A DNA stretch of 64,000 nt from Cypionkella aquatica (GTDB taxonomy: Bacteria; Pseudomonadota; Alphaproteobacteria; Rhodobacterales; Rhodobacteraceae). This document shows, piece after piece, positions 44,349-53,697 of the stretch (position 1 is its first letter; the number at the start of each line of letters is the position of its first letter). The stretch is taken from contig NZ_BSPP01000005.1 in NCBI RefSeq assembly GCF_030161095.1, positions 124,001 to 188,000 of the forward strand, written 5' to 3'. A program made the translations under genes and the position numbers. The notes under the pieces were generated by a model. The model did no database searches. It had not been told where the DNA came from and was given only the letters and a program-made list of their open reading frames with translations.

Positions 44349-45281
44349 ATGGCAAGAAACCGCATTGATCCAGAAGAGTTTCACCGCCCGCTGCGTCGGG
44401 TGTTGGTGGGGCTGTTGATTCTGCTGATGCTGGGCTTGTTTGCGTTGTGGCGGATCGACAGCCCACGGGTGGAGCGCTTTCGCACGGCTTTGGTGGATCG
44501 GTTTGTGCCCAGTTTTCAGTGGGCGGCTGCTCCAGTGACCTGGAGCGCAGGGGTGCTGGATAACTTTCAATCCTATTCGCGGCTGTATGAGCAGAACCAG
44601 CAACTGCGCGAGGAATTGCGCCAGATGAAGGCTTGGAAAGAGGCCGCCTTGCAGCTGGAGCAGAAAAACGCCCGGTTGCTGGACCTGAACCATGTGCGGT
44701 TGGACCCGATGCTGACGCATGTGACGGGGGTGGTGCTGGCGGATAGCGGCAGCCCGTTCCGGCAATCGGTTTTGCTGAATGTCGGCGCGCGCGATGGCAT
44801 CAAGGATGGCTGGGCCACAATGGACGGCATCGGGCTGGTGGGGCGCATATCGGGCGTGGGGCAGCAAATCAGCCGGGTGATTCTGCTGACCGACAGCAAC
44901 AGCCGGGTGCCGATTTCGGTGCAGCCCTCGGGGCAAAAGGCGCTGCTGTCTGGCGACAACTCGGACCTGCCGCCGCTGGATTTTCTGGAAGACCCTGATG
45001 AGGTGCGCCCCGGTGATCGGGTGGTGACGTCGGGCGATGGCGGCATGTTTCCGGCGGGGTTGCTGGTGGGCTCGGTGGTTTTGGGCACCGACAAGCGGCT
45101 GCGGGTGGCATTGTCTGCGGATTATCAGCGGCTTGAGTTTCTGCGGGTGCTGCGCAGCCATAGCCTGACACCGATCACTGACGCAGGCGCTTTGGTGACA
45201 GCGCCGCCCGTGCAAGGGCCGCCAAAGCCACCCGTCACGCCCGAGCCCGATGCCGAAGCCACGGGGGCCAGCAATGGTTGA
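44349..45281 (+). CDS. mreC: rod shape-determining protein MreC
   Basis: The 310-residue bitopic protein has one membrane helix (LLILLMLGLFALWRI, residues ~20-35), a coiled coil at ~75-110 (YEQNQQLREELRQMKAWKEA) and the periplasmic beta domain with RQSVLLNVGARDGIKDGW, GLVGRISGVG and DRVVTSGDGGMFPAGLLVG. A Pro-rich tail ends the protein. MreC links MreB to PBP2 and RodA. It follows mreB by 51 bp and overlaps mreD by 8 bp. Confidence 0.94.
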   Translation: MARNRIDPEEFHRPLRRVLVGLLILLMLGLFALWRIDSPRVERFRTALVDRFVPSFQWAAAPVTWSAGVLDNFQSYSRLYEQNQQLREELRQMKAWKEAALQLEQKNARLLDLNHVRLDPMLTHVTGVVLADSGSPFRQSVLLNVGARDGIKDGWATMDGIGLVGRISGVGQQISRVILLTDSNSRVPISVQPSGQKALLSGDNSDLPPLDFLEDPDEVRPGDRVVTSGDGGMFPAGLLVGSVVLGTDKRLRVALSADYQRLEFLRVLRSHSLTPITDAGALVTAPPVQGPPKPPVTPEPDAEATGASNG

Positions 45282-45864
45282 TGGCGCCACGCGCGAGGTC
45301 TGGCTGCATCGCGCCTTGTTCGTGGCGATTGCGCTGCTGCTGTTGTTCTGGCGGCTGTTGCCGTTGCCCATGGCGATGATGTCAGATTGCGCCGAAACGG
45401 CGGGGTGGTGCCGCTTTACCGTCTGGCTGAACCGCACACCGGGGCCTGATTTGCTGCTGTGCATCATCTTTGCCTGGACCATGCGACGCCCGGACTATCT
45501 GCCGGTGCTGCTGATTGCTGCCGTGGTGTTGCTGGAGGATATGCTGCTGGACCGCCCGCCGGGGCTGTGGACGGCGCTGGTGCTGCTGGCCTCTGAATTT
45601 GTGCGGGGTCGGGTTGCACTTACTCGTGAATTGAACTTTGGGGTCGAATGGCTTTTGGTCGCGGGGTTGATGGTGGCGATGCTGGTGGTGTACCGGCTGG
45701 TCTTTGCTATGGTGCTGGTCACACAAACCGGGTTCGGCTTTGCGATGATACAAGTGGCGTGGTCCGTTCTGTGTTATCCTGCCGTGGTGTTCCTGTCGCG
45801 CTATGTGCTGGATCTGCACAAACCGGCGATGGGTGAGATTGACGCTTATGGCAGACGGATGTGA
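45274..45864 (+). CDS. mreD: rod shape-determining protein MreD
   Basis: The 196-residue integral membrane protein has about five helices, and PDYLPVLLIAAVVLLEDMLLD plus GLWTALVLLASEFVRGR, which match the poorly conserved MreD family. Identification rests mainly on its place between mreC and mrdA and on its hydrophobicity. The ATG at 45274 lies inside the end of mreC, so it is probably translated by coupling. Confidence 0.88.
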   Translation: MVDGATREVWLHRALFVAIALLLLFWRLLPLPMAMMSDCAETAGWCRFTVWLNRTPGPDLLLCIIFAWTMRRPDYLPVLLIAAVVLLEDMLLDRPPGLWTALVLLASEFVRGRVALTRELNFGVEWLLVAGLMVAMLVVYRLVFAMVLVTQTGFGFAMIQVAWSVLCYPAVVFLSRYVLDLHKPAMGEIDAYGRRM

Positions 45865-45888
45865 GGGTTAATCCATGAAAGCGCTGCG

Positions 45889-47874
45889 ATGAGACGGGCC
45901 CCACGCGATACCGAAGCCACCTCGCGCTCTGTCACCCGGCGGGCGTTGCTGATGGGTGGCGGCATGGCTGCGATGGTCGCCGCATTGGGCGCGCGGATGC
46001 GGTTTCTGGGGGTCGAGCAAGCCGATCAGTTTCGTCTGCTGGCCGAAGAAAACCGCGTCAGCATCCGGCTGATCCCGCCTGCGCGCGGCTTGATCCAGGA
46101 TCGCAACGGCAAGCTGATTGCGGGAAATGAGCAGAATTACCGCGTGGTGATCACCCGCGAAAATGCCGGCAAAACCGATGCCGAGGTGGAAGACGTTCTG
46201 AACCGTCTCAGCAACATCATCCCGATGACCGCCGAAGATCTGGCCGATGCGATGAAAGAGCTGAACCCAAGGGTCAACTCTGCCTTCGTGCCAATCACGG
46301 TGGCCGAGCGGTTGAATTGGGGCGATTTCAGCAAAGTGGCGATCAATGCCCCCGCCCTGCCCGGCGTCACGCCTGAATCGGGCCTAAGCCGGGTTTACCC
46401 GCGCGATTTCGATTTCGCGCATGTGGTGGGCTATGTCGGGCCGGTGTCGGAAAAAGACCTTGAGGGCCTGCGCGAGGCTCAGGTCGAAACCGGTGCGCCG
46501 ATTGATCCGTTGCTGATGATCCCCAAGTTCCAGATCGGCAAGATCGGGGTTGAAAAATGGATGGAAGATACCCTGCGCGGCACTGCGGGCACCAAGCGGA
46601 TTGAGGTCAACCATGTGGGCCGCGTCATGCGCGAGCTGGCCCGCGAAGAAGGCGTCAAAGGCAAAGACCTGCGGCTGACCATCGACGCCGATGTGCAAAA
46701 CTTTGTGCAGGCCCGGCTGGGCGAGGAAAGTGCCGCCTGCGTGGTGATGGATGTCAACAATGGCGATATCATTGCAGCGGTATCGTCGCCCTCGTTCGAT
46801 CCAAACCTGTTTGTGCGCGGTATTTCCAGCACCGATTACCGGGCGCTCACCGAGCATGATCACCGCCCGCTGGCCAACAAGGTGGTACAGGGTGCCTATC
46901 CACCGGGATCAACCTTCAAGATGGTGACGGCGCTGGCGGCGCTTGAGGCCGGGGTGATTGACGAAAATACCGTGGTGCGCTGCCCCGGCTATATCGAGAT
47001 GGGCGGCATCCGGTTCAACTGCTGGAAGCGCGGGGGCCATGGTCCGGTCAATCTGAAACGCGGGCTTTCCGAAAGCTGCGATGTGTTCTTTTATGATATC
47101 AGCCAACGGGTTGGCATCGATAAGATGGCTGAGATGGGCAACAAGCTGGGGCTTGGCTTGCGCCATGATCTGCCGATGTCGGCGATCTCGGCAGGGATCA
47201 TGCCGAACAAGGCTTGGAAGCAGGAAACCAAGGGACAGGATTGGGTGATCGGCGACACGATCAACGCCTCGATCGGGCAGGGTTTTGTGCTGGCAACGCC
47301 GTTGCAACTGGCCGTGATGGCAGCGCGGATTGCCTCGGGCAGGCAGGTCGCACCGCGGATCGTTCACTCGGTCAATGATATTGCCGTGCCGATTGCCGAG
47401 GTCGATGGCATCAATCTGGATGGATCGAAATTGCGGGCCGTGCAGATGGGCATGTACGAGGTGATGAACGGGCCGCATGGCACTGGGCGCGGCTCGCGGA
47501 TTGCGGACCCGACGATGCAGATGTGCGGTAAATCGGGCACCGCTCAGGTGCGCAACTTTTCAGAAAGCGAAAAGCTGAGCGGGGCGCGCAAGAACGAATC
47601 CCTGCCTTGGAGGCTGCGCGATCACGCTTTGTTTGTCGGCTTTGCGCCTGCGGATGCGCCGCGGTACGCGGTGTCGGTGGTGGTCGAGCATGGCGGCGGC
47701 GGATCGGCGGTGGCGGGTCCGATTGCACGCGATGCATTGCTGCGGGCACTGACGGGCGGCATGCCGCCGCTGAGCGCCTATCCCGAAAGCCAGCGCGGCA
47801 CGATTGAAACCCAGCAGAACGCGATGCAGTTGCGCAAACCCGATGGCAGCCTGCCAGCCGAGTCGAAAGTATAG
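45889..47874 (+). CDS. mrdA: penicillin-binding protein 2
   Basis: The 661-residue transpeptidase cross-links peptidoglycan during elongation. It has one N-terminal membrane anchor (residues ~18-40), the pedestal domain (IPPARGLIQDRNGKLIAGN), and a C-terminal penicillin-binding domain. Active-site motifs are S341-TFK in PPGSTFKM, S396-CD in SESCDVF and K548-SGT in CGKSGTAQV. It lies between mreD and rodA with short gaps, the classic elongasome operon. Confidence 0.95.
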   Translation: MRRAPRDTEATSRSVTRRALLMGGGMAAMVAALGARMRFLGVEQADQFRLLAEENRVSIRLIPPARGLIQDRNGKLIAGNEQNYRVVITRENAGKTDAEVEDVLNRLSNIIPMTAEDLADAMKELNPRVNSAFVPITVAERLNWGDFSKVAINAPALPGVTPESGLSRVYPRDFDFAHVVGYVGPVSEKDLEGLREAQVETGAPIDPLLMIPKFQIGKIGVEKWMEDTLRGTAGTKRIEVNHVGRVMRELAREEGVKGKDLRLTIDADVQNFVQARLGEESAACVVMDVNNGDIIAAVSSPSFDPNLFVRGISSTDYRALTEHDHRPLANKVVQGAYPPGSTFKMVTALAALEAGVIDENTVVRCPGYIEMGGIRFNCWKRGGHGPVNLKRGLSESCDVFFYDISQRVGIDKMAEMGNKLGLGLRHDLPMSAISAGIMPNKAWKQETKGQDWVIGDTINASIGQGFVLATPLQLAVMAARIASGRQVAPRIVHSVNDIAVPIAEVDGINLDGSKLRAVQMGMYEVMNGPHGTGRGSRIADPTMQMCGKSGTAQVRNFSESEKLSGARKNESLPWRLRDHALFVGFAPADAPRYAVSVVVEHGGGGSAVAGPIARDALLRALTGGMPPLSAYPESQRGTIETQQNAMQLRKPDGSLPAESKV

Positions 47875-47884
47875 GGCCCGCGCC

Positions 47885-49024
47885 ATGAGTTTTATGGAAT
47901 ATCGGCTAAAGCTTGCGCCAAGCGGCATTGCAAAAGTGTTCTACATCCACTGGGCGCTGATCCTTGTGCTGATCGCCATTGCGGCGATTGGCTGGCTGAT
48001 GCTGTATTCCATCGCAGGCGGCGATATCGACACTTGGGCGCTGCCGCAGATCAAGCGCTTTGGCATGGGTCTCGGGCTGATGTTCTTTGTCGCCTTCATC
48101 CCGATCTGGTTCTGGCGCAGCATGTCGGGGGTGTCTTATCTTGTGGCGATGCTGTTGCTGCTGGTGGTGCATTTCTTTGGTACCGTCGGCATGGGCGCGC
48201 AGCGTTGGATTGATCTGGGCTTCATGCGCTTGCAGCCGTCCGAGTTGATGAAAGTGACGCTGGTGATGGTGCTGGCCGCCTATTACGACTGGCTTGATGA
48301 CAAAAAGGTGTCGCGGCCCTTGTGGGTGATCATCCCGGTGGTGCTGATCTTGGTGCCAACCTATCTGGTGCTGAAGCAACCGAACCTTGGCACCGCGATG
48401 ATGCTGGTTCTGGGTGGAGCGGGCGTGATGTTCGCGGCGGGGGTCAGCCTGTGGTATTTCGGCGTGGTCGGGTTGCTGGGCGGCGGCGGCATTGCGGCTG
48501 TGATCACCTCGGAAGGCACGCCGTGGCAGTTGCTGCATGACTACCAGTATAAACGCATCCACACCTTTCTTGACCCATCTGCGGATCCGTTGGGCACGGG
48601 CTATAACATCATCCAAGCCAAGATCGCTTTGGGTTCTGGTGGCTGGGCGGGTAAGGGCTTTATGCAGGGCACGCAAAGCCGTTTGAACTTTCTGCCTGAA
48701 AAGCACACCGATTTTATCTTTACCACCTTGGGCGAAGAATTCGGCTTTATCGGCGCGATTTCGCTGCTGGCGCTGTACACGCTGGTGCTGGTGTTCTGCA
48801 TCATCGCAGCCATCCAAAACCGCGATCGCTTCAGCCAGCTTTTGATCATTGGCGTGGCGATGAATTTCTTCCTTTACCTTGCCGTTAATCTTGCGATGGT
48901 GATGGGGATGGCCCCCGTGGTGGGCGTGCCGCTGCCACTGCTGTCTTATGGTGGCTCGGCGACTTTGGTGATTTTGCTGGCCTTTGGCTTGGTGCAAAGC
49001 GCTATCGTGCACAGGCCACGATGA
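47885..49024 (+). CDS. rodA: peptidoglycan glycosyltransferase RodA
   Basis: The 379-residue SEDS polymerase has about ten membrane helices, WIDLGFMRLQPSELMKV, the large periplasmic loop with LDPSADPLGTGYNIIQAKIALGSGG cut into its usual blocks, HTDFIFTTLGEEFGF and a C-terminal LLSYGGSATL. RodA polymerises glycan strands with PBP2. The start at 47885 begins MSFMEYRL; the frame from 47804 lies in mrdA. Immediately after the stop are three imperfect 15-bp repeats. Confidence 0.95.
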   Translation: MSFMEYRLKLAPSGIAKVFYIHWALILVLIAIAAIGWLMLYSIAGGDIDTWALPQIKRFGMGLGLMFFVAFIPIWFWRSMSGVSYLVAMLLLLVVHFFGTVGMGAQRWIDLGFMRLQPSELMKVTLVMVLAAYYDWLDDKKVSRPLWVIIPVVLILVPTYLVLKQPNLGTAMMLVLGGAGVMFAAGVSLWYFGVVGLLGGGGIAAVITSEGTPWQLLHDYQYKRIHTFLDPSADPLGTGYNIIQAKIALGSGGWAGKGFMQGTQSRLNFLPEKHTDFIFTTLGEEFGFIGAISLLALYTLVLVFCIIAAIQNRDRFSQLLIIGVAMNFFLYLAVNLAMVMGMAPVVGVPLPLLSYGGSATLVILLAFGLVQSAIVHRPR

Positions 49025-49105
49025 GGCGGGCCATGTTAATGCGGGCCAAGTTAAGGCTGGCGACCATAGGGCGGGCCCCTTCAAAGCAGGCAAGATAGGA
49101 TCCCT

Positions 49106-49729
49106 ATGCAGCGCCACTTCCGGTTTTTCATAGCCTTGGCCGTGGGGGCTGTCTGCGCCGCAGCGCTGCAGCTGACACAAATTCCGCCCGAGCTGCGACT
49201 GCTGCTGGCCGCCAATGCGGTGTTTGTGACCTATCTGGCGCTGATGCTTAACTTTGCCAGCCGCGCCACTCCGGCAGTGCTGCGCAGCCATGCCGCACAG
49301 AATGATGAAGGTGTGTGGACGATCCTGCTGTTGGCGGTGCTTGCTGTCGGCATCAGCCTGACCTCGATCTTGTTGGTGCTGCGCGCTTCGGACGCCAGCG
49401 CCCCGGCGCGGCTCGTGGCGTTGGGATCGGTGCCCTTGGGTTGGGCGACATTGCAGGTTCTGGCCGGGTTTCACTATGCGCATATGTTCTACCAACCCAA
49501 GCGGCTGAAAGCCCAAGGCTGTCTGGTGTTTCCCGGCAGCGAGCACCCCGCCGCGTGGGATTTTCTGTATTTTGCCTTTGGCATCGGCATGACCGCACAG
49601 GTGGCGGATGTCACCACAAACTCCAACGATATCCGCAAAGTGGTGCTGGTACATTCGGTGGGATCATTCTTTTACAACACGATCATTCTGGCGCTGGCGG
49701 TCAATGCGGCTGTAAACAGTGCCGGATGA
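49106..49729 (+). CDS. DUF1345 family membrane protein
   Basis: The 207-residue protein has about five membrane helices and the DUF1345 marks GVWTILLLAVLAVGISL, AGFHYAHMFY, DFLYFAFGIGMTAQVADV and the final FFYNTIILALAVN. Members are widespread and uncharacterised. It lies 81 bp downstream of rodA on the same strand, so it may be read with the elongasome operon, but a functional link is not shown. Confidence 0.85.
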   Translation: MQRHFRFFIALAVGAVCAAALQLTQIPPELRLLLAANAVFVTYLALMLNFASRATPAVLRSHAAQNDEGVWTILLLAVLAVGISLTSILLVLRASDASAPARLVALGSVPLGWATLQVLAGFHYAHMFYQPKRLKAQGCLVFPGSEHPAAWDFLYFAFGIGMTAQVADVTTNSNDIRKVVLVHSVGSFFYNTIILALAVNAAVNSAG

Positions 49730-49761
49730 TCCGCTTTGATTGCTGCTAACAGGAGCCTGCG

Positions 49762-50694
49762 ATGTCCCTTACCGTGTTTTTCTCTGCCCCCTTCGTCTGG
49801 GATGAATACCGCGATCTGTTGCCGCAAAAACTGGCTGAGGCTGGCATTGACGCCGATGTTGTCACCGAAGCCCCCGACCCAAGTGTGGTCGATTACATTA
49901 TCTATGCGCCCTCGGCGCCGTTGCAGGATTTCACCCCATTCACCCACTGCAAGGCGGTTCTGGGTCTTTGGGCCGGGGTCGAACGCATTGTCGGCAACAC
50001 CACGCTGACGCAGCCTTTGTGCCGGATGGTCGATAACAGCTTGACCGAGGGCATGGTGGAATGGGTGACGGGGCATAGCTTGCGGCATCATCTGGGGATG
50101 GATCGGCATATCATCAACTCGGACCGGGTCTGGGATCCCACCTGCCCGCCGCTTGCGCGCGAACGCAAAGTGACGATGCTGGGCATGGGCGCGCTTGGCA
50201 CTGCCTGCGCCAAGGCGCTGGCTGCCCTGAATTTCAATGTTGTGGGGTGGAGCAGGACTGAAAAGAACGTCGAAGGCATCCCGACCTTTCACGGCCAGGA
50301 TGGATTGCAGACCGCCTTGCACGGGGCTGACATCGTGGTGACGCTGCTGCCCAAAACCCCCGAGACCGAGAATATTCTGAACGCCGAGCATCTGGCGCTG
50401 CTGAAACCCGGCGCGTTTGTGCTTAATCCCGGTCGCGGGCCGCTGATCGACGATGCGGCTTTGCTTGCAGCACTGGACAGCGGCCAGATCGGCCATGCCA
50501 CGCTGGACGTGTTCCGCATTGAACCTTTGCCGCAAGATCATCCGTTCTGGGCGCATCCGCGTGTGACAGTGACGCCGCATATCGCAGCAGATACCCGCGC
50601 AACTGGGGCCGTCAAAGTGCTGATCGAAAACATACGCCGCGCGGAAGCAGGTGAGCCGCTGTTGCATCTGGTGGATCGCGCGCGCGGCTATTAA
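49762..50694 (+). CDS. ghrA: glyoxylate/hydroxypyruvate reductase A
   Basis: The 310-residue D-2-hydroxyacid dehydrogenase has the NAD(P) motif VTMLGMGALGTACAKALA (GxGxxG variant), LLPKTPETENILN, PGAFVLNPGRGPLIDD, the catalytic glutamate in FRIEPLPQDHPFWAHP and the histidine in VTVTPHIAADTR. Length and the HPFWAHP block fit the GhrA subgroup, which reduces glyoxylate and hydroxypyruvate. It might reduce glyoxylate formed by the FAD oxidase at 57768, but that is only a possibility. Confidence 0.87.
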   Translation: MSLTVFFSAPFVWDEYRDLLPQKLAEAGIDADVVTEAPDPSVVDYIIYAPSAPLQDFTPFTHCKAVLGLWAGVERIVGNTTLTQPLCRMVDNSLTEGMVEWVTGHSLRHHLGMDRHIINSDRVWDPTCPPLARERKVTMLGMGALGTACAKALAALNFNVVGWSRTEKNVEGIPTFHGQDGLQTALHGADIVVTLLPKTPETENILNAEHLALLKPGAFVLNPGRGPLIDDAALLAALDSGQIGHATLDVFRIEPLPQDHPFWAHPRVTVTPHIAADTRATGAVKVLIENIRRAEAGEPLLHLVDRARGY

Positions 50695-50841
50695 GGGACA
50701 GAAGTCGCGCGATTTGCGCCCGCGATTTCAACACGGAAATCGTCTGCACGCGCGGTTTCGGTACGATCCGCACGGCAAAGGTCGGGATTGAGCCAGACCT
50801 TTGCCGGCGGGTGACACAGCCTGCCCAAAACGAGGGCAGCC

Positions 50842-51708
50842 ATGACATATTTAAGCGGCGCATTTCTTATCATCCTTGCCGGAGTGCTGTGGTCGGTGCA
50901 GGGGCTGATCATTCGGCTGATCCCGGACGCCGGATCTTGGGCGATCCTGTTCTGGCGCTCGGCCGGGATGCTGCCGGTGCTGGCCCTGTGGATCGGCATG
51001 GCGTCGCGCCGCAATGCGGTTTCAGAGATCCGCGCTGTCGGCTGGGCCGGGGTGTTGGGCGGGCTTGGCTTGGTGATGGCATTTTCTGGCGCGATCTATG
51101 CGTTTCAAGCCACGAGCGTTGCCAATGCGGTGCTGCTGTTTGCGGCCTCGCCATTCTTTGCCGCTATCTTGGGACGGATCCTGTTGGGGGAATGGGTCAG
51201 TCCTCTGACATGGTTTGCCATCGTGCTTGCTGCGATCGGGATTCTGGTGATGGTGGGCGGCGGGCTTGCAGGTGGGGCGATGGATGGCAATATCGCGGCG
51301 CTGGCTTCGGCTTTGGGCTTTGCGATTTTCACCGTGACGCTGCGCTGGGGCAAATTGGCCAATATGTTGCCTGCCGTGGCCTTGGGCGGGTTGTTTTCCA
51401 TGCTGGCAGGCGCTGTAGCGCTGGGGCTGTTGGGCAAAGCGGTGTTGATCCCGCTGCCTGAAATCGCCATCTCGGCTTTGATGGGGGCGATCACCTTGAC
51501 CGGGGGCATGTTGCTTTACACCGTCGGCAGCAAGGTCGTGTCTGCCGCACAAGCCACTTTGCTTTCGTTGATCGAGGTGTTGCTGGCACCGCTTTGGGTG
51601 TGGTTGCTGCTGGGTGAGACAGTATCGCGCGGCACTTTGATTGGGGGCGCTGTGCTTCTGGTCGCGGTGTTGCTGAACGCCTATGGCGGGCGGGCTCAGC
51701 GGGCGTGA
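50842..51708 (+). CDS. EamA/DMT-family transporter
   Basis: The 288-residue protein has ten hydrophobic helices in two repeated EamA halves; YAFQATSVANAVLLFAASPFF and VSAAQATLLSLIEVLLAPLWVW are the matching end-of-half blocks. GAGGG lies upstream of the ATG. Members export or import small metabolites; the substrate cannot be told. It precedes, on the opposite strand, the RpiR regulator of the amine cluster. Confidence 0.88.
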   Translation: MTYLSGAFLIILAGVLWSVQGLIIRLIPDAGSWAILFWRSAGMLPVLALWIGMASRRNAVSEIRAVGWAGVLGGLGLVMAFSGAIYAFQATSVANAVLLFAASPFFAAILGRILLGEWVSPLTWFAIVLAAIGILVMVGGGLAGGAMDGNIAALASALGFAIFTVTLRWGKLANMLPAVALGGLFSMLAGAVALGLLGKAVLIPLPEIAISALMGAITLTGGMLLYTVGSKVVSAAQATLLSLIEVLLAPLWVWLLLGETVSRGTLIGGAVLLVAVLLNAYGGRAQRA

Positions 51709-51761
51709 CGCGCGCGCGCCACCCCGAGGACAATTGAGCACAAAGGATGACCGAAGAAAGC

Positions 51762-52631
51762 TTAGCGGTGGCGGCGAAAGAACCTTGTGCGCGCGTAAAG
51801 CTCTTCCAGCCGTTTCATCCGGCCTTCGGTGACATCCCACGTCAGGTCTTGCACGGCGGCAAGCAGGGTTTCCACCAGCACCATCAAAGAGACGTTGCTG
51901 TCCCATGCCGAGGGGGCCTCGATATGGCAGGCCAAAGTATGGCGGGCATGGGCCGAGGCCGGTGATATCCAGCGGTCGGTGATCAGCACGATTTCCGCCC
52001 CGCGTTCCTTTGCCATTTCAGCCACTTGCAGCACGGCGTTTTCATAGCGGCGGATGTCGAACACCAACAGCACATCGCCGGGCTGCATATCCAGCAGTGC
52101 GGGTTGCCAAGTGGAGGAACTGTCCGACAGCAGCGTGACTTGCGGGCGCACGATGGTCATCAACGAGGTGAAATAATCCGCCATCGAATGGGTGATCCGC
52201 CCACCCATCGCAAACACATGCCGCGCGGGGTCCGCCAGCAGCAAGGCGGCAGCATCAAATTCGGCATGGTCGATCTGGCCCAAAGTGGCCTGCAGGTTGG
52301 CGACCACCGCATCGGCAAAACGGTTGAGGATATGGGTTTCCGGCACTCCCCCCGCCCAGCGGTCATGTTTGGCGATGGGCGAGACCAGCATCGCCTCGAC
52401 CTCGCCGCGCAGGGCAGCTTGGAAATCAGGATAGCCTTTGTAGCCCAGCTTTTGTGCCAACCGCACCACGGTCGGGGTGGACACCTGCGCCGCCTTGGCC
52501 AGAATGGTGATCGAACCCAAGGCCGCCACCGGGTAATGTGACAGCACATGCGTCGCCAATTGCCGCTCGGCCCGCGTGAGGTCGGGCAAGGCCGTGCGCA
52601 GTTGCTCATCCAGCGGCAGTCTGGCGTTCAT
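51762..52631 (-). CDS. MurR/RpiR family transcriptional regulator
   Basis: The 289-residue regulator has an N-terminal HTH (LTRAERQLATHVLSHYPVAA, then SITILAKAAQVSTPTVVRLAQKLGYKGYPDF, residues ~18-70) and a C-terminal SIS domain (VFAMGGRITHSMADYFTSL, PGDVLLVFDIRRYEN). SIS domains bind phosphosugars or related ligands. GGGAGG precedes the ATG at 52631. It is divergent from the amidohydrolase at 52790 with 158 bp between, the usual layout of a local regulator. Confidence 0.9.
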   Translation of the reverse strand: MNARLPLDEQLRTALPDLTRAERQLATHVLSHYPVAALGSITILAKAAQVSTPTVVRLAQKLGYKGYPDFQAALRGEVEAMLVSPIAKHDRWAGGVPETHILNRFADAVVANLQATLGQIDHAEFDAAALLLADPARHVFAMGGRITHSMADYFTSLMTIVRPQVTLLSDSSSTWQPALLDMQPGDVLLVFDIRRYENAVLQVAEMAKERGAEIVLITDRWISPASAHARHTLACHIEAPSAWDSNVSLMVLVETLLAAVQDLTWDVTEGRMKRLEELYARTRFFRRHR

Positions 52632-52720
52632 TGTGGCCTCCCTCTTGCGGGCCAGCCTAGCGCAGATTGCAGCGTCAAGAAAAGCCCGTTTGGAAAAGAT
52701 CGTATCAGCCCCGCCCCACA

Positions 52721-52733
52721 AGAAACATTCTTG
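52721..52733. promoter_or_regulatory. candidate regulator operator
   Basis: AAGAA-ACA-TTCTT is a 5+3+5 palindrome in the divergent intergenic region and overlaps a TTGACA at 52732-52737 that could be a -35 box for the plus-strand cluster. It is a candidate RpiR site only. Confidence 0.35.
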
Positions 52734-52789
52734 ACAGAGCCGCAGCAAAGGGTGAGCCTTGATGCAGTTTCAGGAGATGACTCGTCACC

Positions 52790-53608
52790 ATGCGCGCCGC
52801 CACCGATGCCAAAACGCCAACCAACGCCAAGGATTTCGCGGCTGCGCAACAGGCGTTTTTGCCAGTGATCGAGAATGTCGCAGCGCAAGGCCGGATCATT
52901 CTGGTCTGCGAGCATGCCTCGAACCATGTTCCGCCCGCTTGGGGCGATCTGGGGCTGACAGAAGCGCAGCGCCAAGCCCACATCGCTTGGGATCCGGGCG
53001 CTTTGGCGGTATCGCGCGGGCTGTCGCAACGCTTGGATGCGGTGCTTATTCATGCCCCGGTCAGTCGTCTGGTCTATGACTGCAACCGCGCGCCGGATAT
53101 GGCTGGCGCGATGCCTGCGCGCTCGGAAGTCTATGATATCCCCGGAAATGCCATGATCTCAACAGCTGAGCGTCTGGCGCGGACTGAGGCGGTCTATCTG
53201 CCCTGGGCCAATGGCCTGCATGGGTTGATTGCCACCCGGATCGCCTTGGGGCTACGGCCTGTTGTGGTAACGATCCACTCTTTCACGCCCGTCTATCACG
53301 GCAAACCTCGCCGCGTCGAATTTGGCGTGATCCACGACGCCGACCCGCATTTTTCGGTGGCGATCCTCAATGCCGCCCGCAAACTGACAGGATTGCAGGC
53401 CGAGTTGAACGCGCCCTATTCGGCGGCGGATGATGTGACACATACTTTGCGGGTGCAGGCGACGCCGTATGGCTTGCCCAATGCGATGCTGGAAATCCGC
53501 AATGATCTGATCGCCACGGCTGCGGCAGCAGAGGCGATGGCTGATCAACTCGCTGCCGTTCTGAACATGGGGCTGGTTGAAATTCAGCGGCAGGCCAAGG
53601 CCAGTTGA
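52790..53608 (+). CDS. N-formylglutamate amidohydrolase family protein
   Basis: The 272-residue protein has LVCEHASNHVPPAWGDLGL, the SRLVYDCNRAPD block, TAERLARTEAVYLPW and IHSFTPVYHGKPR, all of the N-formylglutamate amidohydrolase (HutG-like) zinc-dependent family. No histidine-degradation genes are near. It is the first gene of a plus-strand set with a glutamine synthetase-like ligase and two dehydrogenases, so it may instead cleave an N-acyl or gamma-glutamyl amide made there. AGGAG lies 13 nt upstream, rather far. Confidence 0.85.
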   Translation: MRAATDAKTPTNAKDFAAAQQAFLPVIENVAAQGRIILVCEHASNHVPPAWGDLGLTEAQRQAHIAWDPGALAVSRGLSQRLDAVLIHAPVSRLVYDCNRAPDMAGAMPARSEVYDIPGNAMISTAERLARTEAVYLPWANGLHGLIATRIALGLRPVVVTIHSFTPVYHGKPRRVEFGVIHDADPHFSVAILNAARKLTGLQAELNAPYSAADDVTHTLRVQATPYGLPNAMLEIRNDLIATAAAAEAMADQLAAVLNMGLVEIQRQAKAS

Positions 53609-53697
53609 GCCGGGTTTGAGGCTTCTCGACGGGGCGTCAGCCCCGAATGCAAATGACCCCGCATCGGTCGGGGAAAACATAAGTGGAGATCCCGGAT

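Noticed and set aside
47906-49654. 582-codon minus-strand ORF
   Set aside because: Spans rodA and the DUF1345 gene on the other strand; His/Gln-rich shadow.
52790-53608. Calling the gene hutG
   Set aside because: No other histidine-utilisation genes are in the window, so the family name is used without the pathway.
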